From: Veillonellaceae bacterium | GTDB taxonomy: Bacteria > Bacillota > Negativicutes > Veillonellales > Negativicoccaceae | Assembly (NCBI GenBank): GCA_022771805.1 | Contig: JALELM010000010.1 | Location: 1 to 64,000, forward strand | Length of the DNA: 64,000 nt | Direction: 5' to 3' | Part shown: piece after piece, positions 26,057-34,403 of the stretch | Layout of the letters: the number at the start of each line of letters is the position of its first letter | Numbering within the stretch: the stretch's first letter is position 1 | Translations under genes and position numbers: made by a program | The notes under the pieces: model-generated | The model's database searches: none | Seen by the model: only the letters and a program-made list of their open reading frames with translations | Told to the model about the DNA's origin: nothing

Positions 26057-27308
26057 GAAACGTCGACGGTCGCGCGGGTTCGCATCCGGCTTCTCGCTGG
26101 ATGCGGGCGGTACGTTGGCGCTGGCGGTGTTTTTGCTGATCGCGATCGGCACGCTGAATGTGTACAGCTCGACGCAGTACATGAGTCTGCGGCTGGACGG
26201 TTCGACGACGTACTACCTCCTCTCCCACTTGCGCGGGGTGGCGATCGGTCTGTTCGGCGGTTGGCTTGCCTATCGGATCGACTACCGCAGTGCGCGTGAG
26301 GGCGGGCTGTTCGGGCTTCGCTCGGCGCTCGTGCTGACGTTCGTGTTGCTGGTGACGGTACTGCTTGTCGGGGTGACGATCAACGGTGCGCGGCGGTGGA
26401 TTTATTTCGGCGTGTTTAATTTTCAGCCGTCGGAAATGGCGAAGGTTTTTGCGGTCATGTGGGCGGCATCCGAGCTGGCGTATTTGCGCGATGCGAATCG
26501 GCCGGTCACGTTGATGCGGTCGCTTCACGCTTGGCTCGGAAATTTTTTCAATAAACGCTCGGTTTCGAGTGAACGGGTGACCTTGCGGGAATGGCGGCCG
26601 CTGGCGGTGCCGCTGGTGTTTGCCGGGCTCGTGTTCGTGCAGCCGGACTTCGGGACATCGCTCCTGGTTTTGCTCGGGCCGCTGCTGCTCTACTTCATTG
26701 CGGGTTTGCCGTGGCGAGAAATTATCATCACGTTGGCGGTGGCGCTTATCGGAGGCACCGCGGCGGTGGCTGCGGCGCCGTATCGACTGGCGCGGCTGGT
26801 TGCTTGGTACGATCCGTTTCAATATGCACAGGATCTCGGTTACCAGGCCGTGCAAAGCATTATCGCTGTCGGCTCCGGCGGCTTTTTCGGCCAGGGTTTC
26901 GGCCGAGGCTTGAGCAAATTTGCCTACCTTCCGGAACAGTATACGGACTTTGCCTATGCGGTGTGGGCGCAGGAGACGGGATTTTTCCTTTCCATGTTCG
27001 TGTTGTTGCTGATTACGGTGATCTGGTTTTGCGGTCTGAGAATCGCGCAGACGGCGGAAGACCGTTACGGTCGGTATCTGTGTTACGGTTTGACGCTGCT
27101 GCTGGTCGCACAGGGAGTCTACAACATCGCCATGACGATGGGGGTGATGCCCGTCACGGGGGTGCCGCTGCCTTTTATCAGCTACGGCGGATCGGCTCTG
27201 CTTTTCAATTTGGTGGCGGTGGGAACGGTGCTGAACGTGGATCGGGTCGCAAAGGAAAAAAGACGGATCCGCCGCCGGCAGGAGCTTGCGGCGCAGCGTC
27301 ATTATTAA
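26049..27308 (+). CDS. FtsW/RodA/SpoVE-family glycosyltransferase (second SEDS protein)
   Basis: The 419-residue protein has about ten transmembrane segments with GARRWIYFGVFNFQPSEMAK, QPDFGTS and the C-terminal TGVPLPFISYGGSAL signature. Because rodA sits in the shape operon (8460), this copy is the better candidate for a second SEDS role such as FtsW in division. No division genes flank it, so that is inference. It has a basic, Arg/Lys-rich C-terminal tail (KEKRRIRRRQE) and starts inside the 3' end of trmB. Confidence 0.85.
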   Translation: MPEKRRRSRGFASGFSLDAGGTLALAVFLLIAIGTLNVYSSTQYMSLRLDGSTTYYLLSHLRGVAIGLFGGWLAYRIDYRSAREGGLFGLRSALVLTFVLLVTVLLVGVTINGARRWIYFGVFNFQPSEMAKVFAVMWAASELAYLRDANRPVTLMRSLHAWLGNFFNKRSVSSERVTLREWRPLAVPLVFAGLVFVQPDFGTSLLVLLGPLLLYFIAGLPWREIIITLAVALIGGTAAVAAAPYRLARLVAWYDPFQYAQDLGYQAVQSIIAVGSGGFFGQGFGRGLSKFAYLPEQYTDFAYAVWAQETGFFLSMFVLLLITVIWFCGLRIAQTAEDRYGRYLCYGLTLLLVAQGVYNIAMTMGVMPVTGVPLPFISYGGSALLFNLVAVGTVLNVDRVAKEKRRIRRRQELAAQRHY

Positions 27309-27333
27309 GTGTGGAGATTAGAGGAGAAGTGAA

Positions 27334-28590
27334 ATGAAAGAATTTGTCGATGTGGACGAACGTTTACCGCTTTCCAAAACCATCCCGTTGAGCATCCAGC
27401 ATTTATTTGCGATGTTCGGGGCGACGGTTCTGGTGCCCTTCCTGCTCGGTGTCGATACGGCGACGGCATTGCTGCTGAACGGGATCGGTACGTTGCTCTA
27501 CCTGGTCGTCTGTAAAGGACGCTTGCCGGCGTATCTCGGCTCGAGTTTCGCCTTCATTGCGCCGGTAACGGCGGTGATGGCGGCGCCGGGGCTGGGTTAC
27601 AGCGCAGCCCAAAGCGGCTTTATCGTGTTCGGCTTTTCTTTTGTGGTGTTGGCGTTCGTGGTGAAGAAAATCGGCGTCGCTTGGATCGATACCCTGTTCC
27701 CGCCGGCGGCGATGGGAGCGATCGTCGCCATTATCGGTTTGGAGTTGGCACCGACGGCGATGGGGATGGCCGGTTTCATCGGCGCGCCCCCGGCAGGGAT
27801 GGACGCGGTCACGGCGCGACTCATCTCCGGTTTCACGCTGGTGATGACGATCTTGTTTTCGCTTTTCGGGACCGGCTTTATGGCGATCATTCCGATTTTG
27901 CTCGGAGTCGTCTCCGGCTACCTGCTCTCGCTCGCGTTCGGTGCGGTAGACTTGGCGGCCGTCGCCGCGGCGCCCTGGTTTGCGGTGCCGACACTGTATA
28001 CGCCGACATGGAGTTGGGAAGCGATCTTTATTATTCTGCCGGCGGTTTTCGTCGTCTTTGCGGAGCATGTCGGCCATCTGGTCGTGACGGGGCATGTCGT
28101 GGGGCGGGACCTGATGAAAGACCCGGGACTGTCTCGCTCCTTATTGGGCGACGGGCTCTCGAATATCCTTTCCGGCCTGGCCGGGGCGACGCCGAACACG
28201 ACCTACGGCGAAAATATCGGTGTCATGGCGATCACGCGGGTCTACAGCACGCGGGTAATCGGCGGCGCGGCGATTATCGCGATCGTATGCTCTTTCATCG
28301 GGAAAATTGCCGCCGTTATTCACGGCATTCCCGTGCCGGTCATGGGCGGCGTTTGCATTCTGCTTTTCGGGATCATTGCCACGACCGGCTTGCGGATGCT
28401 GATTGAGCAGCGTGTCGATTATACGCGCCCGGAAAACCTGATCCTGACTGCGGTTACATTGATCAGCGGCCTGTCGGGAGCCGTGCTGGATTTCGGCCCG
28501 TTTCATTTGCAGGGAATGGCGTTGGCAACGGTGGTGGCCATGGTCATGGCGATCTGCCTGCGCCTGTCGCGCAGCTTGCGAAAAGAGTAA
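27334..28590 (+). CDS. uraA: Uracil/xanthine permease (NCS2 family)
   Basis: The 418-residue membrane protein has the NCS2 N-terminal HLFAMFGATVLVP signature. The two substrate-contacting glutamates of UraA-type carriers are in FAEHVGH and TPNTTYGENIG. It imports uracil or a related base with protons. It begins 25 bases after the SEDS gene and may share its transcript. No pyrR or pyr gene lies beside it, and I found no attenuator-like structure upstream. Confidence 0.88.
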   Translation: MKEFVDVDERLPLSKTIPLSIQHLFAMFGATVLVPFLLGVDTATALLLNGIGTLLYLVVCKGRLPAYLGSSFAFIAPVTAVMAAPGLGYSAAQSGFIVFGFSFVVLAFVVKKIGVAWIDTLFPPAAMGAIVAIIGLELAPTAMGMAGFIGAPPAGMDAVTARLISGFTLVMTILFSLFGTGFMAIIPILLGVVSGYLLSLAFGAVDLAAVAAAPWFAVPTLYTPTWSWEAIFIILPAVFVVFAEHVGHLVVTGHVVGRDLMKDPGLSRSLLGDGLSNILSGLAGATPNTTYGENIGVMAITRVYSTRVIGGAAIIAIVCSFIGKIAAVIHGIPVPVMGGVCILLFGIIATTGLRMLIEQRVDYTRPENLILTAVTLISGLSGAVLDFGPFHLQGMALATVVAMVMAICLRLSRSLRKE

Positions 28591-28600
28591 TTCTGGCGGA

Positions 28601-28632
28601 ACAGTGTGTCGACAGCGGCGGCACACTGTTTT
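28601..28632 (+). terminator. Weak terminator after uraA
   Basis: ACAGTGTG (28601-28608) pairs with CACACTGT (28622-28629) across a GC-rich 13-base loop, with only four T following. It could also be a processing hairpin. Confidence 0.5.
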
Positions 28633-28676
28633 CCTGTAAGGAATGTGCGGCCGTGATGATCCGGGCGGCACAATGA

Positions 28677-28682
28677 TATAAT
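28677..28682 (+). promoter_or_regulatory. -10 box for the 28707 secreted protein
   Basis: A perfect TATAAT lies 24 bases before the ATG at 28707. No convincing -35 box is present 16-18 bases upstream. Confidence 0.5.
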
Positions 28683-28706
28683 ATAAACAGAGTAAGGAGG
28701 GGTAGT

Positions 28707-29222
28707 ATGCAAAGCATAAGAACACTCGCCGCGACATTGCTGGTCGCCGCATTGTGCCAAGGCGCCGGGGCGGCTTCGCCGTTGCTTCCCCCGTTGCCGC
28801 CGCTGCCGGTGCCGGAGACGGAGATCGTCGGTGCGGAAACGGTACCGCCGACGGTCGTGTCCTTGCCGGAAGCGCCGGCGGCGCCGCGGGAGACGACGAA
28901 TCGGATCACGGAGGTATTTCTGCCGGATTTCCTGACGTTGGAGATGCGGTTGGCCGAGCCGTTGAGCGAGAAAGAGTTGGATCCCCGGGCGATCGATTTG
29001 GCGCGGGAACGATTTATTTTCAGCGGCGATGTGCACGTGTTGAGTGCGCCGGTACCGGTGGAAGGCGAGCGGAATCTGTATCGTCTGCGCGTGGACGGTT
29101 TGGAGCCTTCCACATTATACATGGTACGCTATCGGGACTCGGAAGAGCAGTCATTTAAGACCTATGCCAATGCGCGCGAGATGGCGGAGCATTACAAGGG
29201 ACGTTACGGCAATTCTTGGTAA
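28707..29222 (+). CDS. Secreted hypothetical protein with proline-rich region
   Basis: The 171-residue protein starts with a clear signal peptide (SIRTLAATLLVAALCQGAGA, cleavage expected near residue 23). A Pro/Val/Glu-rich segment (residues 25-60) and a small folded C-terminal part (about 65-171) follow. I do not recognise the family. AGGAGGGG precedes the ATG. It is followed after 93 bases by the EF-G paralogue. It may sit in the envelope, which is an inference from the signal peptide. Confidence 0.7.
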   Translation: MQSIRTLAATLLVAALCQGAGAASPLLPPLPPLPVPETEIVGAETVPPTVVSLPEAPAAPRETTNRITEVFLPDFLTLEMRLAEPLSEKELDPRAIDLARERFIFSGDVHVLSAPVPVEGERNLYRLRVDGLEPSTLYMVRYRDSEEQSFKTYANAREMAEHYKGRYGNSW

Positions 29223-29315
29223 ACGGCGCTGTATTTCTTTGCCGAAATAAAGGAATTGCGCCGGGAAACGGAGAATAGACAACATAAGAGTGTTGCAATC
29301 AAGGAGGCGGTTTTA

Positions 29316-31379
29316 GTGAAAGAGTATGCAGGTTCGCAGATTCGTAATGTCGCGGTACTGTCTCATGACGGCGCGGGTAAGACGGCCGTCGTGGAAAATT
29401 TGCTGGCTACATGCGGGGCAATCGACGCGGTCGGTACCGGTGCCGACAACAGGCATGTGCTGGACTATGAACCGGAGGAAATCCGGCGCAATGTAACCAT
29501 TCAGCTGGGCATCGCTCCCTGTGAATGGAAAGGCTACAAATTGAATTTCATTGACACGCCGGGTTACGGCGAATTTTCCGGCGAAGTACGGGCGGCGTTG
29601 CGAGCCTGTGACGGAGTTCTGATCGTGGTTTCCGGCGAGTCCGGGGTCGAAATCGACACGCGCCGTGCCTGGGAGTACGGTGATGAGCTCAGTCTCCCGC
29701 GGATGATTTTCGTGAACAAAATGGACGCGGAGCAGGCGAATTACGATAAAACCTTGGCGGAAATGCGCGAGCAGTTCGGCAAGAGCGTGATGCCGCTGCA
29801 CCTGCCGTTGGGTGAAGGTGCCGATTTCCACGGCATCATCGACGTGGTCAAAATGACGGCAACGGTTTGGCAGGACGGCAAGGAAGAAGAAATCGAGATT
29901 CCGGCGGAGTATCGTGCCCGGGCGGAAGAAGTACGCGAAATGACGCTGGAAGCCGCGGCGGAAGGCGATGACATTCTCTTGGAAAAATACTTGGACGGCG
30001 GCGAGCTGACGGTGGAAGAAATCCGCCTCGGCCTGCGACTCGGGATGCGGGAAGGTAAAGTGGTGCCGGTCATGATCGGCTCCGCGGCCAAGAAGATCGG
30101 CTTGGATAAAGTCCTGGACCGCATCATTCGCTACATGCCGGACGCGTCCACGCGGACGATGGAAGCGACCAATCCGACTACGGGAGCGACGGTAAGCGTG
30201 CATGCGGACAATCCGTTCACGGCCTTTGTTTTCAAGACGGTGTCGGATCCTTTCGCCGGCAAATTAAGCTACATTCGGATTATTTCCGGTGAGCTGGCGG
30301 AAGGCGATAAGCTGTACAATACGACACAAGGCATCCAGGAACGGTTTGTGAAGATGTTCACCACGGTGGGCAAAGCGCAGATCCCCCTGACGCGGGCGGG
30401 TGCCGGCGACATCATCGCCATCCCCAAGTTGGAAGCGAAGACGGGCGATACCTTCGCCGCGCAGGAGTTTCCGATCGTCTTCCCGCCGGTTCGTTTTCCG
30501 CGCTCGCTGTACATCGTGGCGGCGGAACCGGAAACAAAGGGCGAAGAAGAAAAAATGGCGGTCGGCCTGATGCGCTTGTCCGAAGAAGATCCGACGCTGG
30601 TGACGTTGAAGGATCCGGAAACGCGCCAAACGCTGATTTATTCGATGGGCGAAATTCATTTGCAACACAATCTCGGCAAACTTGAGCGCAAGTACGGAAC
30701 GCGGGTTCGTCTGGTCGAGCCGAAGGTGCCCTATCGTGAGACGATTCTGGCGAAGGCGGAAGCCGAGGGCAAACACAAAAAGCAAAGCGGCGGACATGGT
30801 CAATACGGGCATGTGTTCCTGCGGATCGAGCCGACGACGGAAGACTTTGAGTTTGTCGACGACATTTTCGGCGGCGCCGTACCGCGGCAGTACATTCCCG
30901 CGGTAGAAAAAGGCGCGCGCGAAACCTTGGCGCAGGGGCTGATCGCCGGCTATCCGATGATCGGCGTTCGGGTTACGTTGTACGACGGCACGTATCACTC
31001 CGTGGACTCGTCGGAAATGGCGTTCAAAGTGGCGACCTCTTTGGCCTTGAAAAAGGCAGTGCCGCAGGCGCAGCCGGTGTTGCTGCAGCCGGTCTACAAT
31101 GTCAATGTATTTGTGCCGGATGATTTCATGGGCGCAATTGTCGGCGATCTCTCCGCCAAGGGCGGCCGCATTCTCGGCATGGAGCCGGGCGATCGGCCGG
31201 GCGAAACGGTGGTGCTGGCACAGATTGCATTGGGCAAAATGTTCTCGTATGTGACGGAACTGCGTTCGTTGACGCAGGGGCGCGGCACATACAATATGGA
31301 GTTTTACCAATACGAACAGGTGCCGTTCCAGGAGGCACAGGAAATTATTGCCGCCTACGAAGCGAAGAAAGAGGAGTAA
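29316..31379 (+). CDS. Elongation factor G-like GTPase (EF-G2 type)
   Basis: The 687-residue protein has the full five-domain EF-G layout: GTPase G1 loop SHDGAGKT (residues 16-23), NKMD, domain II, and the domain IV/V region with GGHGQYGHV. Two switch changes mark it as a paralogue rather than translational EF-G: RRNVTI replaces the RGITI switch I, and DTPGYGEF (Tyr84) replaces DTPGHVDF, so the usual catalytic histidine is missing. GTG at 29316 with AAGGAGG eight bases upstream is the likely start. Its role is not established. Confidence 0.85.
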   Translation: MKEYAGSQIRNVAVLSHDGAGKTAVVENLLATCGAIDAVGTGADNRHVLDYEPEEIRRNVTIQLGIAPCEWKGYKLNFIDTPGYGEFSGEVRAALRACDGVLIVVSGESGVEIDTRRAWEYGDELSLPRMIFVNKMDAEQANYDKTLAEMREQFGKSVMPLHLPLGEGADFHGIIDVVKMTATVWQDGKEEEIEIPAEYRARAEEVREMTLEAAAEGDDILLEKYLDGGELTVEEIRLGLRLGMREGKVVPVMIGSAAKKIGLDKVLDRIIRYMPDASTRTMEATNPTTGATVSVHADNPFTAFVFKTVSDPFAGKLSYIRIISGELAEGDKLYNTTQGIQERFVKMFTTVGKAQIPLTRAGAGDIIAIPKLEAKTGDTFAAQEFPIVFPPVRFPRSLYIVAAEPETKGEEEKMAVGLMRLSEEDPTLVTLKDPETRQTLIYSMGEIHLQHNLGKLERKYGTRVRLVEPKVPYRETILAKAEAEGKHKKQSGGHGQYGHVFLRIEPTTEDFEFVDDIFGGAVPRQYIPAVEKGARETLAQGLIAGYPMIGVRVTLYDGTYHSVDSSEMAFKVATSLALKKAVPQAQPVLLQPVYNVNVFVPDDFMGAIVGDLSAKGGRILGMEPGDRPGETVVLAQIALGKMFSYVTELRSLTQGRGTYNMEFYQYEQVPFQEAQEIIAAYEAKKEE

Positions 31380-31413
31380 GAGCGTCTCGAGGCGCAGCCC
31401 GGGAGGAGGAACC

Positions 31414-31713
31414 ATGGCTACGATACGACCCGAAGAAGCCGTAAAGCATTGGGCGGAGGCGTGTGTCATTGATGTGCGCGAGCCGGCGGAATACGCAAAG
31501 GGGCATTTGCCGCAGGCGCGGCTGCTGCCGCTCGGGAGTCTGGATGCGACACGGGCGGCGGCGCTCATTCCGTCGTCGGATTCCCTCGTCTATGCGTATT
31601 GCCGCAGCGGTCAGCGCAGTGCGGCCGCCGTGCGTAAGTTGCGCGCGCTCGGCTACACGAATGCGTACAATCTCGGCGGCATCCTCGATTGGCCTTACGA
31701 GGTGGAAAAGTAA
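31414..31713 (+). CDS. Single-domain rhodanese
   Basis: This 99-residue sulfurtransferase domain has the active-site loop YCRSGQRS (Cys63) and the N-terminal CVIDVREPAEYAKGH motif. Such proteins move sulfane sulfur or act as redox partners; the physiological acceptor is unknown. GGAGGAGG precedes the ATG. It lies 34 bases after the EF-G paralogue and is probably cotranscribed. Confidence 0.88.
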   Translation: MATIRPEEAVKHWAEACVIDVREPAEYAKGHLPQARLLPLGSLDATRAAALIPSSDSLVYAYCRSGQRSAAAVRKLRALGYTNAYNLGGILDWPYEVEK

Positions 31714-31760
31714 GCGCATTCGGCACCGAACAAGAGCGGTGGAAAAAACGACATAAAAAC

Positions 31761-31818
31761 AAAAGACCCTGCCGGGGGATTTCGATGCGGATCGAAAGTT
31801 CCCGCGGCGGGGTCTTTT
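31761..31818. terminator. Long bidirectional terminator hairpin
   Basis: AAAAGACCC... pairs with ...GGGGTCTTTT over about 24 imperfect base pairs, including ATTTCGAT/ATCGAAAG near a GCGG loop. It separates the rhodanese gene from the converging amidohydrolase gene. Confidence 0.8.
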
Positions 31819-31828
31819 TGCGTGCGTA

Positions 31829-32830
31829 TTATTTTGCGTTTGCGGCGAAGTCTGCGCGGGCTTCGGTGATCAGCCCGTACAGCGCCGCGGCATTTTCTCG
31901 CAGAACGGCGATCTTCGTCGCTTCGTCCAAGTCTGCCCGCGCGATGTATTCTGCGGCGCGGACATATTTATCATCTTGGAAATAGGGGAAGTCGCTGCCC
32001 ATGAGGATGCGTTCCCGGCCGAAGATACGGACGCTGAGCTCCAACGCTTCGGCGAGGAAATTGGCACCGTCAAAGTAGAAATTGCGAGCCAGCGTTTCCC
32101 GAGGCGATTCGCGGAATGCGTCCCAATCTTCGTAATTATCTTCGATGCGCTGCATTTGGAAGCCGATCCCGCCGCCGAGATGGGCGACGTGGAAGCGCAA
32201 ATTACGACAGGTGTACGGGATATCCGATTTCAACAGACGCAGCACGGCGAGCATGTCTTCGATCGGCGCGCCGACGACCCATTCCAGATGCTTGTCGTTG
32301 ACCATCGGTGAGCAGGCGCCGGCCCCGGTCGGATGGATATAGATCACGGTTCCGAATTTGTCCAAGGCTCGGTAGAAAGGAAGGAATTCCTGATCGAGCG
32401 GGCAGGTTCCGTCGTGCAACAAGGTGTTGACGGCAATTCCTTGGAAGTGCAACTCCGTCAGACAGCGCTCCCCTTCCGCCACGGCTTCCCGCAGATGAGG
32501 CAGCGGTACGGCGCCATAGGCGAGGAAGCGATCGGGATAACGTTTCACCAGAGCCGCATAGAGGTCGTTGATTTGCCGCGCCGCGGCGAGCGCCTCTTGC
32601 GCGGTGCCGTATTGCGGCACTTGGGGCGTGGCGGACAGCACCTGGTACTGCACGCCGGCGCGATCCATGAGAGCCAGGCGATACGCGAGATCCTTTTCGC
32701 TGCTGCCGGCTCGCAGATTGCGCGCGACATCCGTCTCGGTCGCGCCGAGTTCGCGCAGGCGATCCAGGTATTCCTCCGACCAAAGATGTGCATGGGTGTC
32801 AATGTATTTACCGAAAGCGGGGTTTTGCAT
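31829..32830 (-). CDS. Amidohydrolase-2 (ACMSD-like) family protein
   Basis: The 333-residue TIM-barrel metal hydrolase/decarboxylase has DTHAHLW near the N-terminus (metal HxH), IHPTGA, HVAHLGGG and the late catalytic MGSDFPY. The family includes ACMSD and gamma-resorcylate decarboxylases; the substrate is unknown. ATG 32830 has GGAGGAG seven bases upstream, so I do not use the longer start at 32860. It overlaps the upstream gene by 23 bases and is the last gene of the floA cluster. Confidence 0.8.
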   Translation of the reverse strand: MQNPAFGKYIDTHAHLWSEEYLDRLRELGATETDVARNLRAGSSEKDLAYRLALMDRAGVQYQVLSATPQVPQYGTAQEALAAARQINDLYAALVKRYPDRFLAYGAVPLPHLREAVAEGERCLTELHFQGIAVNTLLHDGTCPLDQEFLPFYRALDKFGTVIYIHPTGAGACSPMVNDKHLEWVVGAPIEDMLAVLRLLKSDIPYTCRNLRFHVAHLGGGIGFQMQRIEDNYEDWDAFRESPRETLARNFYFDGANFLAEALELSVRIFGRERILMGSDFPYFQDDKYVRAAEYIARADLDEATKIAVLRENAAALYGLITEARADFAANAK

Positions 32831-33245
32831 AATTGTCTCCTCCATGTTGCGGCGGCTCATACGGTGCCGTGCCGCGGGGCGAACCGAAAACAGTCGCCAA
32901 AACGATGCCCTCCCGCCAGTCTTGCGGTCGGGTTCGTTTACGCAGTACCGAATGAGCCGGCCGGGCGGCGGGGACGTTGCGTTGCATCACCGGTATTTCG
33001 ACCGTTTGCGGCAAGAGCCGTGTGACCGGTTCGATTGGTGAGGGCTGCAATTCGGCGGCGGGAGCAACGAACGTTGTCGCCGTTGCTCCATTTTCCGGAG
33101 GGTGTTCGGGCAGCTTGTCGAGCGACTCCGACTCGGCCGTTACGTCTCCGCGCGGCGGCCGCTTTTTGGGGCGCAGCAGCTGCCAGATGACGAAAGCAAG
33201 CCAGATGAGAACGACGCCGATATTTTCCGGCAGGAAATTATCCAT
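32808..33245 (-). CDS. Hypothetical single-pass membrane protein
   Basis: The 145-residue protein has one transmembrane helix (about residues 8-24, IGVVLIWLAFVIWQLL) followed by a basic RPKKRPPR stop-transfer and a long low-complexity Pro/Ala/Glu cytoplasmic tail. I recognise no family. It lies between the 37-residue peptide gene and the amidohydrolase, with a coding overlap, so it likely belongs to the floA/nfeD membrane cluster. Confidence 0.6.
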   Translation of the reverse strand: MDNFLPENIGVVLIWLAFVIWQLLRPKKRPPRGDVTAESESLDKLPEHPPENGATATTFVAPAAELQPSPIEPVTRLLPQTVEIPVMQRNVPAARPAHSVLRKRTRPQDWREGIVLATVFGSPRGTAPYEPPQHGGDNYAKPRFR

Positions 33246-33309
33246 ACTACTCCTTTATGATTCACACGCAAGTCAATGTACGGAGCGGGTCGGATCGACC
33301 CGCGGGAAA

Positions 33310-33423
33310 TCAGCGTTTAGCCATATAGATTTTGTAGGCTGCGAAAGCGGCGATACCGAACAACAGCGTCGGTACGATTACGCTCAAGAGAGACAGCAGA
33401 ATGGCTGCACGAATGAAGATCAT
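33310..33423 (-). CDS. 37-residue membrane peptide coupled to floA
   Basis: The open frame starts with [14 protein letters not shown], is almost entirely hydrophobic through residue 31 and ends KIYMAKR. This is a single transmembrane helix with a basic end. Its ATG overlaps the floA stop by one base (TGATG), and AAGGAGGTG lies eight bases upstream, an optimal Shine-Dalgarno. Those signals argue that it is translated. No known family; a small partner of FloA or NfeD is a reasonable guess only. Confidence 0.65.
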   Translation of the reverse strand: MIFIRAAILLSLLSVIVPTLLFGIAAFAAYKIYMAKR

Positions 33424-34394
33424 CAGGATTCACCTCCTTCCGGTTTAGCGATGGATTCACGCATTTCCGTATCCGCCTGGATGTTTTGCAGGCGATAATA
33501 ATCCATAACGCCGAGCTTGCCTTCGCGCAAGGCTTTGGCAAAAGCGATCGGTACTTCCGCCTGCGCGCGGACGACTTCGGCTTGCATTTCCTGCACTTGC
33601 GCCCGCATTTCCTGCTCTTTGGCGACGGCCATGGCGCGCCGTTCTTCGGCTCGCGCCTGGGCGATTCGTTTGTCGGCCTCGGCCTGGTCGGTTTGGAGTT
33701 CCGCGCCGATATTGCGGCCGACATCGACATCGGCAATATCGATGGAAAGAATTTCAAAAGCGGTACCCGCATCAAGGCCTTTGTTCAGCACCGTGCGGGA
33801 AATGTGGTCGGGGTTTTCGAGCACATCCGTATGGCGCTCGGACGAACCGACGGTGGTGACGATCCCCTCGCCGACCCGGGCGATGATGGTCGCTTCACCG
33901 GCGCCGCCGACGAGGCGGTCGATGTTGGCACGTACGGTTACGCGAGCCCGGACACGGAGTTCGATACCGTTTTTCGCCATGGCGGAAATGATCGGCGTCT
34001 CGATGACTTTCGGGTTGACACTCATCTGCACGGCCTCCAGCACGTTACGCCCGGCCAGGTCGATTGCCGCCGAGCGTTCGAACGTCAGCGGAATGGAGGC
34101 GCGGTGGGCAGCGATGAGCGCATCGACGACGCGATCGACATCGCCGCCGGCAAGATAGTGCGCTTCCAATTGGTTTACATTGACATCGAGACCCGCTTTG
34201 GAGCCTTTGACGAGGGGCATGACGATCACGCGCGGCGGCACCCGCCGCAGGCGCATTCCGATCAGATCGAAGATGCTGATATGAACGCCCGCCGCCAGCG
34301 CCGAGATCCACAGGTTGATCGGCACAAAGTGGAAAAACAGCAACAGGGCAAAGATAATCAGAACAATGGTAAAGCCGGGAACGAAAATATCCAT
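33423..34394 (-). CDS. floA: Flotillin-like protein FloA
   Basis: The 323-residue protein has an N-terminal membrane hairpin (residues 5-40), a prohibitin/SPFH domain, and an Ala/Glu/Arg-rich coiled coil near the C-terminus ([18 protein letters not shown]). It matches the YqfA/FloA family that organises membrane microdomains in Firmicutes. It follows nfeD by nine bases, the standard arrangement of the yqeZ-yqfA operon. Confidence 0.93.
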   Translation of the reverse strand: MDIFVPGFTIVLIIFALLLFFHFVPINLWISALAAGVHISIFDLIGMRLRRVPPRVIVMPLVKGSKAGLDVNVNQLEAHYLAGGDVDRVVDALIAAHRASIPLTFERSAAIDLAGRNVLEAVQMSVNPKVIETPIISAMAKNGIELRVRARVTVRANIDRLVGGAGEATIIARVGEGIVTTVGSSERHTDVLENPDHISRTVLNKGLDAGTAFEILSIDIADVDVGRNIGAELQTDQAEADKRIAQARAEERRAMAVAKEQEMRAQVQEMQAEVVRAQAEVPIAFAKALREGKLGVMDYYRLQNIQADTEMRESIAKPEGGES

Positions 34395-34403
34395 AAAGCC
34401 TCC

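Noticed and set aside
25743-27302. 519-codon reverse frame opposite trmB and the SEDS gene
   Set aside because: Extremely Arg/Gln/His-rich and antisense to two clear genes.
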